Shown piece after piece: positions 1 to 8,731 of a stretch of DNA of 64,000 nucleotides. Position 1 is the stretch's first letter. Every line of letters starts with the position of its first letter. Below the pieces are notes generated by a model. That model had not been told where the DNA came from and did no database searches. It worked only from the letters and a program-made list of their open reading frames with translations. The translations under genes were made by a program, and so were the position numbers. The stretch comes from Phycisphaerae bacterium (GTDB lineage: Bacteria; Planctomycetota; Phycisphaerae; UBA1845; UTPLA1). The DNA is taken from the NCBI GenBank assembly GCA_019636475.1, contig JAHBXN010000001.1, positions 310,001 through 374,000 on the forward strand, in the 5' to 3' direction.

Positions 1-813
1 AATCCGTACAAACTCGTGAGCCGGGAAGTAAAGCCTGAACCGACGGTTGTGAGCGTCGGAGGCGAGAAGATCGGCGACGGTCGCTTACAAATCATTGCGG
101 GTCCGTGCTCCGTTGAATCACGAGACCAGATTTTTCGGGCAGCCGAGGCGGTCGCAAAGAGCGGCGCCAAGTTCCTCCGGGGCGGCGCGTTCAAGCCTCG
201 CACTTCGCCTTACGCGTTTCAAGGTATGAAGCAGGAAGGGCTCCGGCTGCTGGAGGAGGTTCGGCAGGCATTCGGCCTGCGCATCGTGACGGAAGCAAAA
301 GATTCCGAGACGCTCCCCGAAATCGCAGCGGTCGCGGACGTGATCCAGATCGGCGCGCGCAACATGCAGAACTTTTCACTGCTGGAGGCGTGCGGTCGGC
401 TTCGCAAACCGGTTCTGCTCAAGCGGGGCATGATGGCCACGCTGAAAGAACTGTTTATGGCGGCCGAGTATCTCCTGTCGCTGGGCAACTACGAAGTCAT
501 CCTGTGCGAGCGCGGCATCCGTTCGTTCGAGACCATGACGCGAAACACATTTGACATCTCGGCCATTCCGCTGATTAAACGGCATACGCATCTGCCAGTG
601 GTTGCCGATCCGTCGCACGGAGTGGGCATCGCATGGGCCGTACCGGCACTCGCCAAGGCAGCGGTCGTCGCAGGCGCGGATGCGGTCATGATCGAGGTAC
701 ACCCGCAGCCGGACGAGGCCTTGTCTGATGGCCACCAGTCGCTGAATTTCCAAGTCTATGAGAAGCTGATTCGCGAGATGGCGTCGCTCGCGAAATGGCG
801 CAACGATCAATAA
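1..813 (+). CDS. aroF: 3-deoxy-7-phosphoheptulonate (DAHP) synthase, 5'-truncated by the window edge
   Basis: This enzyme condenses phosphoenolpyruvate with erythrose 4-phosphate, the first step of the shikimate pathway in the cytoplasm. The visible part is the (beta/alpha)8 catalytic barrel with family motifs [48 protein letters not shown] and DPSHGVG. The reading frame is open to base 1 and reads [11 protein letters not shown] before the first possible start (GTG at 16). This resembles the linker that follows the small N-terminal ferredoxin-like regulatory domain of AroF-type enzymes of about 340 residues, so I treat the gene as incomplete at its 5' end instead of starting at 16. It converges with the sulfatase gene, and the two stop codons are about 20 bases apart. 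Confidence 0.95.
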   Translation, partial: NPYKLVSREVKPEPTVVSVGGEKIGDGRLQIIAGPCSVESRDQIFRAAEAVAKSGAKFLRGGAFKPRTSPYAFQGMKQEGLRLLEEVRQAFGLRIVTEAKDSETLPEIAAVADVIQIGARNMQNFSLLEACGRLRKPVLLKRGMMATLKELFMAAEYLLSLGNYEVILCERGIRSFETMTRNTFDISAIPLIKRHTHLPVVADPSHGVGIAWAVPALAKAAVVAGADAVMIEVHPQPDEALSDGHQSLNFQVYEKLIREMASLAKWRNDQ

Positions 814-831
814 CTCCCGTCGTCATCGGCG

Positions 832-3258
832 CTACTGACTGCGAAACGGTTTTCGAGCCTCGTAAAGTTTCGCGCGAAATCCGATCCTGGCGGTCAGGTC
901 TTTGTCACCCATCGCTTCCGCAGCGGATAGAGCCTGCCTCGCCGTGGCCAATGCATCCTCGAATCGCCCCACGGCCGCATAAATCGCGGCGAGGGCGTCC
1001 AGCGTCCGCGCATCACCCGGATTGGCCTGGGCCTGGGACTCGCCGAGCTTCACGCATTCGTGCAGTGTCTGGGCATCGACACCTTCGGTGGTCGCGGCCA
1101 TCCAAACGAGCGGAGTCTTCATCGAATTCTCGCCCGGGTTCGCTGCGAGTGCGCCCTTCATCGCGGTAATCGCGTCGAGCTTCCGGCCGCTACCGATCAG
1201 TGCCTGGATATAGGCCTGCCTGGCCATCAGATTCGCCGGATCGATGACGAGACTCTTCTCGTATGCGGAGATCGCTTCGCTGGTCCGGCCGAGAGCTGCG
1301 CACACGTTGCCCAGATCGATCCATCCGGCAGCAGCCTGAGGCTTCAATTCGGTGTAGCGACGGAACGGCTCGTATGCCGCTGCAAAATCTCGCCGCTTCC
1401 AATGCACCATTGCAATGCTTCGCTGCGCATCGGCCATTTCCGGAAGCAACTCGGCCGTCCGCGAAAAGCACTTGAGCGCCGCTTCCAGCTTGTCCTGACG
1501 CTGAAGCGCTTCACCGAGCATCCACAACTTGTACGGGTCATCGGCACGGGTGCGAAGACTCATCGCCAGCGCACGTTCGGCATCGGCCGGTCGCCCCAAC
1601 GTCAGGTAGGATGAACCGAGTGAGACATAGAGTTCGTCTGACTCGGGCGAGTCCTTTACGACTGACTCGAGGATCGGCATTGCCTCATTGATGCGGCCGG
1701 ATTTCAGCATTTTCTGGGCAGTGACGTAGCGCAAGTAGGTTTCAAGCATCTGCTTGGGATCCCGCTCGCGGCCGGTCGGATCACTCGCGGTCGCCGATGC
1801 CCCAACGTAACCGAGGCTTTCAAGCATGCCGCGCGATGTCGCATCGGGTAAAACCGCGTTCGTTTCAATCGCGACAAACCGCGACGTCATCTGCACGAGC
1901 AACTCGCGAAATTCATCCGCGAGATCGGCGCGCTTCGAAGCGAGATTCACTGTTTCGCCCGGATCGGTTTCGCGATCGTACAATTCGCGAATCGGCGCTT
2001 CGACATATCGCCAATTGCCTCGCACCAGCGAGGTCATCGGCGCCCAACCATACGATCGCCACGGGTATTGGGTCTCTGAATAGATCAGGCGATCGCTCCA
2101 TGATTCATCGGTCTCCCAGGTCGAACGCAGACTTCGGCCACTGCACCGCTCAAGCGGCTCCATTCCGATGAAGTCGGCCACCGTCGGGAAAATGTCAACA
2201 AGCTCGACCGACGCATCGATCACGCGACCCTTCGGCACGCGCCTCGGCCATCGAACGATGAGCGGCACGCGGAGGGTCGAATCGTGCAAAAGCAGACCGT
2301 GGGTCGGCTCGCCATGCTCCATGAGCGATTCGCCATGATCGCCGATGATCACGACCAGCGAATTGTCCCAATGCTCCGCGCGAGACAGTGCTTCGACCAC
2401 GCGGGCCACCTGCGAATCCGCAAACGCAATTTCCCCATCGTAGGCATCGCTCATCTCATTAAACGGCGGCGGCGCGGCATAGGGCTCATGCGGATCAAAA
2501 AGATGCAGCCAGATGAAGAACGGTCCCGGTTTGCGATTTGACAGCCACTTAATCGCGGCGTCACAAGTGAGGTCGCCGCGCCGTTCGCCGTGGGAGCCGA
2601 AATCGTGCGATTCATTCAAGCCATCGTCATATACGTCGAATCCACGGTTAAGTCCAAATCGATGGTGCAGCACGAATGCAGAGACAAATGCCGCGGTCGC
2701 GTAGCCGCGCGCCCGGAGCGCGTCGGTCAAGAGCGGAATGGAATCTCTGATGGAATCGGTCGCATTGACCCGGCAGCCATGTACCGGCGGATGCACGCCG
2801 GAGAAGAGCGATGCATGAGATGGAAACGTCAAAGGCGCTGAGGAAATCGCTCTGCTGAATCGTGCACCCTCGAGCGCCAGGGCATCCAGCGCCGGCGTCA
2901 TGGCACCGGCATGACCATAACAACCAATTCGATCGGCTCGTGTTGTATCAAGCGTGATCAGGACGATGTTGCTCGGCGCATCGGGCGGAAGCGATATCGG
3001 TTCGGAGGACTGTGACGAAGCAACAGGCGCGGATTGAGTTGTGACACGCGTCGGCGTCCCAGACGTCGACGTTCCGGTTGAGGATGGTGAGACGGCATTC
3101 GTGCCTTGGGAGGCGTCGCCGCCGGAGTTACCCGACTTACGGTCGCAACCTGCGGAGGCCATCAGCAGGATCATGCCTGTGATCACCATCACTGGTTGAA
3201 CGGCAAGCCGAAACCTCCGAGGGTTTCTGTCGCAGGCGACTTTGTGGGATCTCTTCAT
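832..3258 (-). CDS. Sulfatase/phosphatase-superfamily lipoprotein with C-terminal TPR repeats
   Basis: The protein has 808 residues from the preferred ATG at 3258. GGAG lies nine bases upstream of that ATG, whereas the in-frame ATG at 3273 has no ribosome site. The N-terminus has a basic region, a hydrophobic stretch and ASAGC, consistent with a lipoprotein signal. A linker rich in Ser, Thr, Gly and Asn follows. The catalytic fold starts at NIVLITLDTTRADRIGCYG (metal-binding Asp) and continues with HLFDPHEPY and GDHGESLMEHGE. At the nucleophile position, where sulfatases carry Cys or Ser in C/S-x-P-x-R (modified to formylglycine), this protein reads TFPSH. It may therefore use Thr, like other alkaline-phosphatase-superfamily hydrolases, or be inactive. 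From about residue 440 onward there are several TPR units (for example SDELYVSLGSSYLTLGRP). The substrate is unknown. Confidence 0.85.
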   Translation of the reverse strand: MKRSHKVACDRNPRRFRLAVQPVMVITGMILLMASAGCDRKSGNSGGDASQGTNAVSPSSTGTSTSGTPTRVTTQSAPVASSQSSEPISLPPDAPSNIVLITLDTTRADRIGCYGHAGAMTPALDALALEGARFSRAISSAPLTFPSHASLFSGVHPPVHGCRVNATDSIRDSIPLLTDALRARGYATAAFVSAFVLHHRFGLNRGFDVYDDGLNESHDFGSHGERRGDLTCDAAIKWLSNRKPGPFFIWLHLFDPHEPYAAPPPFNEMSDAYDGEIAFADSQVARVVEALSRAEHWDNSLVVIIGDHGESLMEHGEPTHGLLLHDSTLRVPLIVRWPRRVPKGRVIDASVELVDIFPTVADFIGMEPLERCSGRSLRSTWETDESWSDRLIYSETQYPWRSYGWAPMTSLVRGNWRYVEAPIRELYDRETDPGETVNLASKRADLADEFRELLVQMTSRFVAIETNAVLPDATSRGMLESLGYVGASATASDPTGRERDPKQMLETYLRYVTAQKMLKSGRINEAMPILESVVKDSPESDELYVSLGSSYLTLGRPADAERALAMSLRTRADDPYKLWMLGEALQRQDKLEAALKCFSRTAELLPEMADAQRSIAMVHWKRRDFAAAYEPFRRYTELKPQAAAGWIDLGNVCAALGRTSEAISAYEKSLVIDPANLMARQAYIQALIGSGRKLDAITAMKGALAANPGENSMKTPLVWMAATTEGVDAQTLHECVKLGESQAQANPGDARTLDALAAIYAAVGRFEDALATARQALSAAEAMGDKDLTARIGFRAKLYEARKPFRSQ

Positions 3259-3368
3259 CAACCGTTGCTCCATGCTGAAACAGGAACCCGATCCGCGATT
3301 TCATGGTATACAAATCGCTAATCGTCGACAAACCAATCCTGCCTGAATCGTACGCATTCCAGAAATGA

Positions 3369-3405
3369 CATCGGCCCCCGAGACGTGTCGTCGCGGAGGC
3401 CGATG
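3369..3405 (-). terminator. Weak hairpin after the large secreted-protein gene
   Basis: CATCGGCC (3369-3376) pairs with GGCCGATG (3398-3405), an 8-bp perfect stem around a GC-rich loop, about 60 bases past the stop codon at 3465. No clear U-run follows on the minus strand, so it may only be a mRNA 3'-end stabiliser. The terminator reading is weak. Confidence 0.3.
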
Positions 3406-3464
3406 CTTGATTCCAAACCACGATGTTCGGATGCCGTTTCAGGCCATCCGATGTTGGCCGCTTA

Positions 3465-6400
3465 TCACGGGCTCGTCAGCGTCAGGGTGAACGTGCCCGG
3501 ATTGGTCGGCGTCGTGTTTCCGGTGTTGCCCATCTGCAGGAGATAGACCTGTCCCGGCGTCAACGTCGTCGAAGAAACGCGCGAGTAGTACGGCGGCGCA
3601 TCTCCGCAGCCGTCGTCGTCGCACGCGACTTCCGTCAGCGCTCCGCAGGCACCGGAATAGATCGCCAGGGTCGAATCGAGCAGCGAACCGGTGCTGCCAC
3701 AAATCGAGGCCGTGATGCGTCCGTTGGCCGGCGCGGTGAACTTGTACCAGATGGTGAACTCGGCCGGCGTCGGGGTGCCAGACCAGTGACAGCTATGCGG
3801 AAGATCACCGGCTTCGGTGCTGGCATCGCTATTATCCGCCTGAATGGGTGCGCCGTTGATATTCGCGGTCACGTCGATCGCGTTCACACAGAGGTCGTTC
3901 GGCGAGGACGGACACGGCGTTTCGCACGCGACGGTCACGCGATAGCGATTTCGCGTCTCACAGAGGTGAGGCGTGAAGGTTTCGGAACCAAGCACAACCA
4001 GCAGGTACTGACCGGCCGGCAGACATGCCGAACGCTGAACCTCCTGACAGGTGTTCGGGAACAACTGCACGTCGAGCAGGATCGGCAGATTGTCGCAGTT
4101 CGGGTCCAGCCGCGTGAGAACGACTCGCCCGTCATACCTCGTCGCCTGCATTGAAACCGTGATCTTGCTCAGCGTCGACGTCGTGAACCGGAACCAGTCC
4201 GTATCGCGGACCGCGCCGTCACTCCACGTCTCGCCGCAGATCGACTTCGGCTGGCCGCAGGTCAACGCGCCGAGTTCCTGCACGGCAGGGAAGACCGAGT
4301 CAAGGAAACAACCGCCATTGACATCGAACCCGCAGAACTCGTTTTCGATGATGTCACCTGGCTGGCATGTCACGGTACATGGGGCGGCCGGACAGGGATC
4401 AACGCCGCATACGCCATCGAAGTCGAAAGCGTAGCCGTCGTACTGAACGATGCAGGTGTCGATGTCGGTCTGCACACAGAGGGTGTTACCACCGCTGACA
4501 TAGCAGCACTTGCCATCATCCAGAATATCCGAGCAACCGAATCCACCCAGCTTCAGGTTGAGGCAGAACGCCAGATCGGTGCCGAGGTAATCATCCGGGC
4601 AGGTGTAGGGCGCGGCATCCGGATCGGCCAGGCAGATTCCGTCACCGGAATCAGAACCTTCCCAGACCCAGAGGCAACCCGTGCCGGCGACGTTGTTCTG
4701 GATTTCAATCCAGTAGCACTGGTCGCGCACAACGGACACGGGATTGCTCAGCGTGGCCTGGTAGCGATACTCGTTCCAGAGACCGGCGATCTGACTGCCG
4801 GTTGCCGTTCTGGTCGCCGTGACACTCTGCGTGGCGATGAGGCTGCCCGCACAGAGGCTGGCATCGTTATAGATCGCAATGGTGAAGGCATCGCCACCGC
4901 CCGGACCGCAATCCGGCAAAGAAGCCGATGTGACGTCGATATAGGCACCCCACCAGCAAACACTCGTGATCTGCCCGCTGCGTCGCGGTGTGAAGTTGTC
5001 GGCCGAGCGGAAGTCCTCCGTATCGGCTGCGACGACGTTTGTCTGGTTCGGCAACTGGCAGGCATCCGGATCGGTGCACGGCGGAATCGGCGGGCACGGC
5101 GCCTTGCTGAGCAGAGCCGAAACAAACGGACCGACATCGTTCAGATTGACGGCGCCGTCGTTGTTGACATCGGCTCGGCAGAACTTCTGGCCGAAGCAGG
5201 GGCCGAAGCCGAATGCATCCACAACGCCTTCCGTCAGATACTGTACGAACAGATCCACATCTTCGCCGTCGAGGACGCCGCTGCCGTCCACGTCGCCCTT
5301 GCAGCAGTCCGTACTCGGTGATGCCGCGGTCACGCTGACCTTGAAGAGGTAGGCGGCGCCGCAGGGCACGTCGTTGGGCGCTTCAGCCCGGACGCGGACA
5401 AAATATCGTCCAGCGCACAGGTCGACCGTGAAGAGGTCCTCGGTGTCAACGCAACTGACAAAGGTCGTCAAGGTGGAAGCCGCCTCGGCCTGGCACGGAT
5501 CGACTTCGCCGGCGCGGAACACCGTGAATCGAGCCGGGAATTCAGCGGCCACGAGGCGGAACTCCGCGGTTACGTTGCCGGCAAAATTCAATTCGTACCA
5601 GTCGTTATCCGGCCGATGACCGTGAACGCTATCGATATATACGCCGGCCGTTCCCCGAACGTAAATCGGATTGCCCGGAGTGGGCGGAGTCAGCAACTGG
5701 AAGTTCGGCGTTCCGGGGAGACTGCAGCCATCGTTGGTGCGATTTGAGGTGTTGTTACCGCAAACCGGCTCATTCTCGAGGATGGGCGTCACGGGGTTGC
5801 CATCCACTACATTCGTGACGTTGCAGACGAAGCACTGGGGAATGAGCGTGGCGGTCAGATTCAGCGTGGCCGCCGGTGAAAACGGATTCAGAACCGGATC
5901 GATCGATGCCACGTTCGTGTCGGCTCGGAACGGATTGAACGCGCCAATGGCAATGTAGACGCGGCCGTTCACTCCGCCGGCCTGATCGACTTCGTCGCGG
6001 CTGACACACAGACAGGAATCGAGCTGTCCGGCTGCCGCATAGCATGACGCAGTCTGGCTGGCACCTTCGGATGTTCCATCAGGATCGCCGAAGGAGCAGT
6101 CGTCGTTGACTTTGATCAGATTCTGGCAGTCGCCGTTCGAGAGGCCGCTCTGATCGCCGAATCCGGCGTACACTTCGATCACGGTGTCGAATGACGAACC
6201 GCAGGTGTCGAGGACAAGCGTTTGTCCGACACCGATGTTGTATTTGAAGAAGATCTTGTCCGTGATGCTGCGGGCGACCGTGCCTTCGTTGCCGCCGATC
6301 GCATTCTGGAGGCTGATCGCGTTGTAACACGCGCCGCCGAGCGTCGGGCACGGAAGCGTCCGGCAACCGATGGGGAACGTCTCAGGGAACTGGGCCTGGA

Positions 6401-7988
6401 TCGCGGCACTCGCGCCTTCGACGTATCGCGTTCCGGCTTGCCAGAATCGTCCAAGGGCTTCGCAGTCTGAGCGGCCAATGATCGTGCAGACCGAGCCGTC
6501 CTCGCTGCAGCACCGACCGGCGTCAAGGTAGTTCACGCCGTTGAAATAAGGCACGAAGTCCACGTTGATCACGCCGTTGCCGCTGACCGAGTCAAAGGGC
6601 GTTCCGACGCGAATCCGATAGCGCTCGCCTTGCTGAACGCTCGGGACGCTGAGGAAGGAGAGCAGATTCTCGGCGCGGATGTCGTCATCGCATCCGACCT
6701 CGCCAACGTTGCCGAGGGTGATATCCTGGCAGATCTGCGCTGCGGTCCCGCTGACGGGTCCATAGACGACCACGACGGTGTCGTGATCGGAACCGAGCGT
6801 ACTAATGACCAGATCGCCACCATTCGTCGCCGACGGGGAAAGCGTCGGAACGGTGTAGTCAAACCAGCGGTCGTGGTGCAGTGTGCCGGGCCCATTCGGG
6901 ACGCAGGAAGCATCCGGCCCACCAGTCAGCGCATCCGAAGTGGTGAAGTTCGCCGTCGCACCCTGGCCGCTGAGCGTCAGGGCGTTGGTGCAGAGGTCGC
7001 CCGGCGTGGTGGAACCGCATGCCGGAGTGAAGACGGCCGATGCACATGTGGTGAAGGGAACAAAGCGATCGTTCGGACCGCTGCAATTGGCGATGGGCAC
7101 GTTGTCCTGGCAGGGGAGCGTATTGTTCGCGCAGCAGGCTCCGGTAACCGTCAGAGGATTCACGGTGAGATTATCGAAATGGGCATTCTCATTCACATTC
7201 TGCCAGTTGTCGCTGATGATTCCGACCTGGTCGATTCGGGTGCCGGCTCCGTTGAGCATCTGGCCGGTGTAGATGAGCACATTGTTATAGAAGTAGCGGA
7301 TCTGATTGGCACTGGGAATCAACTCGACGCGGAGGTGTCGATACTGTCCGACGGTGTATTCGACGCCTGTCGCGACGAAGGCCAGGCCACCGCCGGTTGC
7401 GTTGTCCAGAAAGGCCAATTCTCCCGGCGTGGTGTCGGGATCGCCGGTGTCACCGAAGTAGAACTTGATTCTCGCCGTGATGAAACCCTCGGCGACCGAC
7501 TGCAGGACGATATCGTAGTCCGCCCCGTTATTTCCGCTGATGCGGACATCGCACTCAAAAACGCTCGGGCCCGCGGCGGGCGGCGGCAGCACCGGCGTCA
7601 ATGCGATGATCTCCGTTCCATTGGTGAGCGAGGTGTTGTCCACAATCCGCAAGCTTCGCAGACCGGTGAAGGGAGTAACGGTCGAAACTGTAGCCCACGT
7701 CGTTCCGGAACCCACGGAGGTTACCCATCCGACCTGCCCGGCAATGTTGCCGTTTGCGTAGCCTTCACCGGTCTCGAATCCGGCAAAGTAGGTCCCGGGA
7801 CCGCGCGGCGTACCGTCATCAAAAGGGTCCAATGCAGACGGATCCGCAATGATTGCCTCCGCAGAGACCGGCTGCCAGGATTTTTCGGGCACCGGCGGTT
7901 CATCGGCTGAGACGACGTTCGCGGACGCAAGCAGCGCCGCGATACAGAGGGAGAGTGGGCTCTTCCATTTTCCCGGACGACCAAACAT
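3465..7988 (-). CDS. Giant secreted modular protein with internal dockerin-type EF-hands
   Basis: The protein has 1507 residues from the ATG at 7988, which sits six bases after a perfect AGGAGGT. Upstream in-frame starts (7994, 8048) are less well placed. A Sec signal peptide ends near SANVVSA. Visible modules in order: a concanavalin/LamG-like beta domain (about 45-270), a cysteine module beginning GACC, PPC-like beta domains beginning GDLCTNAL and GGACYNAI, a dockerin-type pair of calcium loops (DVDGSGVLDGED and DVNNDGAVNLND) near the middle, a module with VCWWGAY and CYWIEI, and two more PPC-like domains. The last of these ends at the C-terminus LTLTLTSP. There are many cysteines and low lysine. 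It is probably an extracellular or cell-surface scaffold or adhesin; no catalytic site was recognised. A shared module links it to the neighbour at 8732-12082. Confidence 0.85.
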   Translation of the reverse strand: MFGRPGKWKSPLSLCIAALLASANVVSADEPPVPEKSWQPVSAEAIIADPSALDPFDDGTPRGPGTYFAGFETGEGYANGNIAGQVGWVTSVGSGTTWATVSTVTPFTGLRSLRIVDNTSLTNGTEIIALTPVLPPPAAGPSVFECDVRISGNNGADYDIVLQSVAEGFITARIKFYFGDTGDPDTTPGELAFLDNATGGGLAFVATGVEYTVGQYRHLRVELIPSANQIRYFYNNVLIYTGQMLNGAGTRIDQVGIISDNWQNVNENAHFDNLTVNPLTVTGACCANNTLPCQDNVPIANCSGPNDRFVPFTTCASAVFTPACGSTTPGDLCTNALTLSGQGATANFTTSDALTGGPDASCVPNGPGTLHHDRWFDYTVPTLSPSATNGGDLVISTLGSDHDTVVVVYGPVSGTAAQICQDITLGNVGEVGCDDDIRAENLLSFLSVPSVQQGERYRIRVGTPFDSVSGNGVINVDFVPYFNGVNYLDAGRCCSEDGSVCTIIGRSDCEALGRFWQAGTRYVEGASAAIQAQFPETFPIGCRTLPCPTLGGACYNAISLQNAIGGNEGTVARSITDKIFFKYNIGVGQTLVLDTCGSSFDTVIEVYAGFGDQSGLSNGDCQNLIKVNDDCSFGDPDGTSEGASQTASCYAAAGQLDSCLCVSRDEVDQAGGVNGRVYIAIGAFNPFRADTNVASIDPVLNPFSPAATLNLTATLIPQCFVCNVTNVVDGNPVTPILENEPVCGNNTSNRTNDGCSLPGTPNFQLLTPPTPGNPIYVRGTAGVYIDSVHGHRPDNDWYELNFAGNVTAEFRLVAAEFPARFTVFRAGEVDPCQAEAASTLTTFVSCVDTEDLFTVDLCAGRYFVRVRAEAPNDVPCGAAYLFKVSVTAASPSTDCCKGDVDGSGVLDGEDVDLFVQYLTEGVVDAFGFGPCFGQKFCRADVNNDGAVNLNDVGPFVSALLSKAPCPPIPPCTDPDACQLPNQTNVVAADTEDFRSADNFTPRRSGQITSVCWWGAYIDVTSASLPDCGPGGGDAFTIAIYNDASLCAGSLIATQSVTATRTATGSQIAGLWNEYRYQATLSNPVSVVRDQCYWIEIQNNVAGTGCLWVWEGSDSGDGICLADPDAAPYTCPDDYLGTDLAFCLNLKLGGFGCSDILDDGKCCYVSGGNTLCVQTDIDTCIVQYDGYAFDFDGVCGVDPCPAAPCTVTCQPGDIIENEFCGFDVNGGCFLDSVFPAVQELGALTCGQPKSICGETWSDGAVRDTDWFRFTTSTLSKITVSMQATRYDGRVVLTRLDPNCDNLPILLDVQLFPNTCQEVQRSACLPAGQYLLVVLGSETFTPHLCETRNRYRVTVACETPCPSSPNDLCVNAIDVTANINGAPIQADNSDASTEAGDLPHSCHWSGTPTPAEFTIWYKFTAPANGRITASICGSTGSLLDSTLAIYSGACGALTEVACDDDGCGDAPPYYSRVSSTTLTPGQVYLLQMGNTGNTTPTNPGTFTLTLTSP

Positions 7989-8598
7989 TTTCATACCTCC
8001 TGGGTGGATCCGTGGTCGCGATTCATCGCGGACACTTTTTTTCAGCACTTAACGATCGAAACGCCGCGCCCGATGGCCACCATCAAGGCACACGCCGATT
8101 GGTAACTGATTCTGCCAGCGAATTCTCCACTCACGGGCGCGCATCAGATCTCTCATATGGGAAGGTCCGACAATTCAGGGTACGACTGACTGCCGTCAGA
8201 TTGGCACTCGTGCGGGAGGTGAGGTCAGCTGTGTTCGTTATTCGACGTTCCCGCATCCCAAAATACGAGAACCCCCTGCTGCCCGAACCGCTGACAACCC
8301 CGCCAATCCTGAGACGCCGGGTCGCGTCTCTACTCCAGACGACCGACCGCTGCATGGTAACAAAACTCTCGGACCTTAGTCAATTATTCCGCCAACAACG
8401 CGAAACGATACCGGCAACCACCCTATGTGCTTTGCCAGCCTAACGTTACATTAATTTCTCTCACACGCGACACGACCAGACTACGCCGCGCATGGACTTC
8501 ATCGTCCATCCGAGCCTCCGGGTCACGCTAACTTTGCGGCCCTGAGGCGACGCGACGAGGACTTCGACTTCAGACCCGGTAGCCTCTCGGTTGATCCA
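7989..8598. other. Non-coding stretch between the two giant secreted-protein genes
   Basis: About 610 bases separate the start of the 3465-7988 gene from the terminator of the upstream gene. The ribosome site AGGAGGT (minus strand, 7995-8001) lies at its left end. Only short, unconvincing open frames are present. I see no RNA gene or repeat in it. A promoter for the secreted-protein gene must lie here, but I cannot pick one confidently. Confidence 0.6.
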
Positions 8599-8642
8599 AA
8601 AAAAAGGCCGCGGCGCGAGAGATTCCTCTCGCACCGCGGCCG
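8599..8642 (-). terminator. Strong rho-independent terminator
   Basis: GGCCGCGG-CG-CGAGAG (8607-8622) pairs with CTCTCG-CA-CCGCGGCC (8627-8642) around the loop ATTC, a 16-bp stem with one mismatch. On the minus strand it is followed by eight uridines (A-run 8599-8606). It lies about 90 bases past the stop of the 8732-12082 gene and separates it from the next gene. Confidence 0.92.
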
Positions 8643-8731
8643 TTTGAGACTTTATTTGCGCCGGAACCCCGTCACCCGAACAATGCCCGGCTGGCGGTTA
8701 TTCCGACGGGATGAACGGCGTCAGACCGTCA

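Noticed and set aside
6630-7910. Long open frame (426 codons) on the + strand inside the giant secreted-protein gene
   Set aside because: It is antisense to a well-supported gene with signal peptide and modules. The translation is Arg/Ala/Gly/Asp-rich with no domain, as expected from high-GC third positions.
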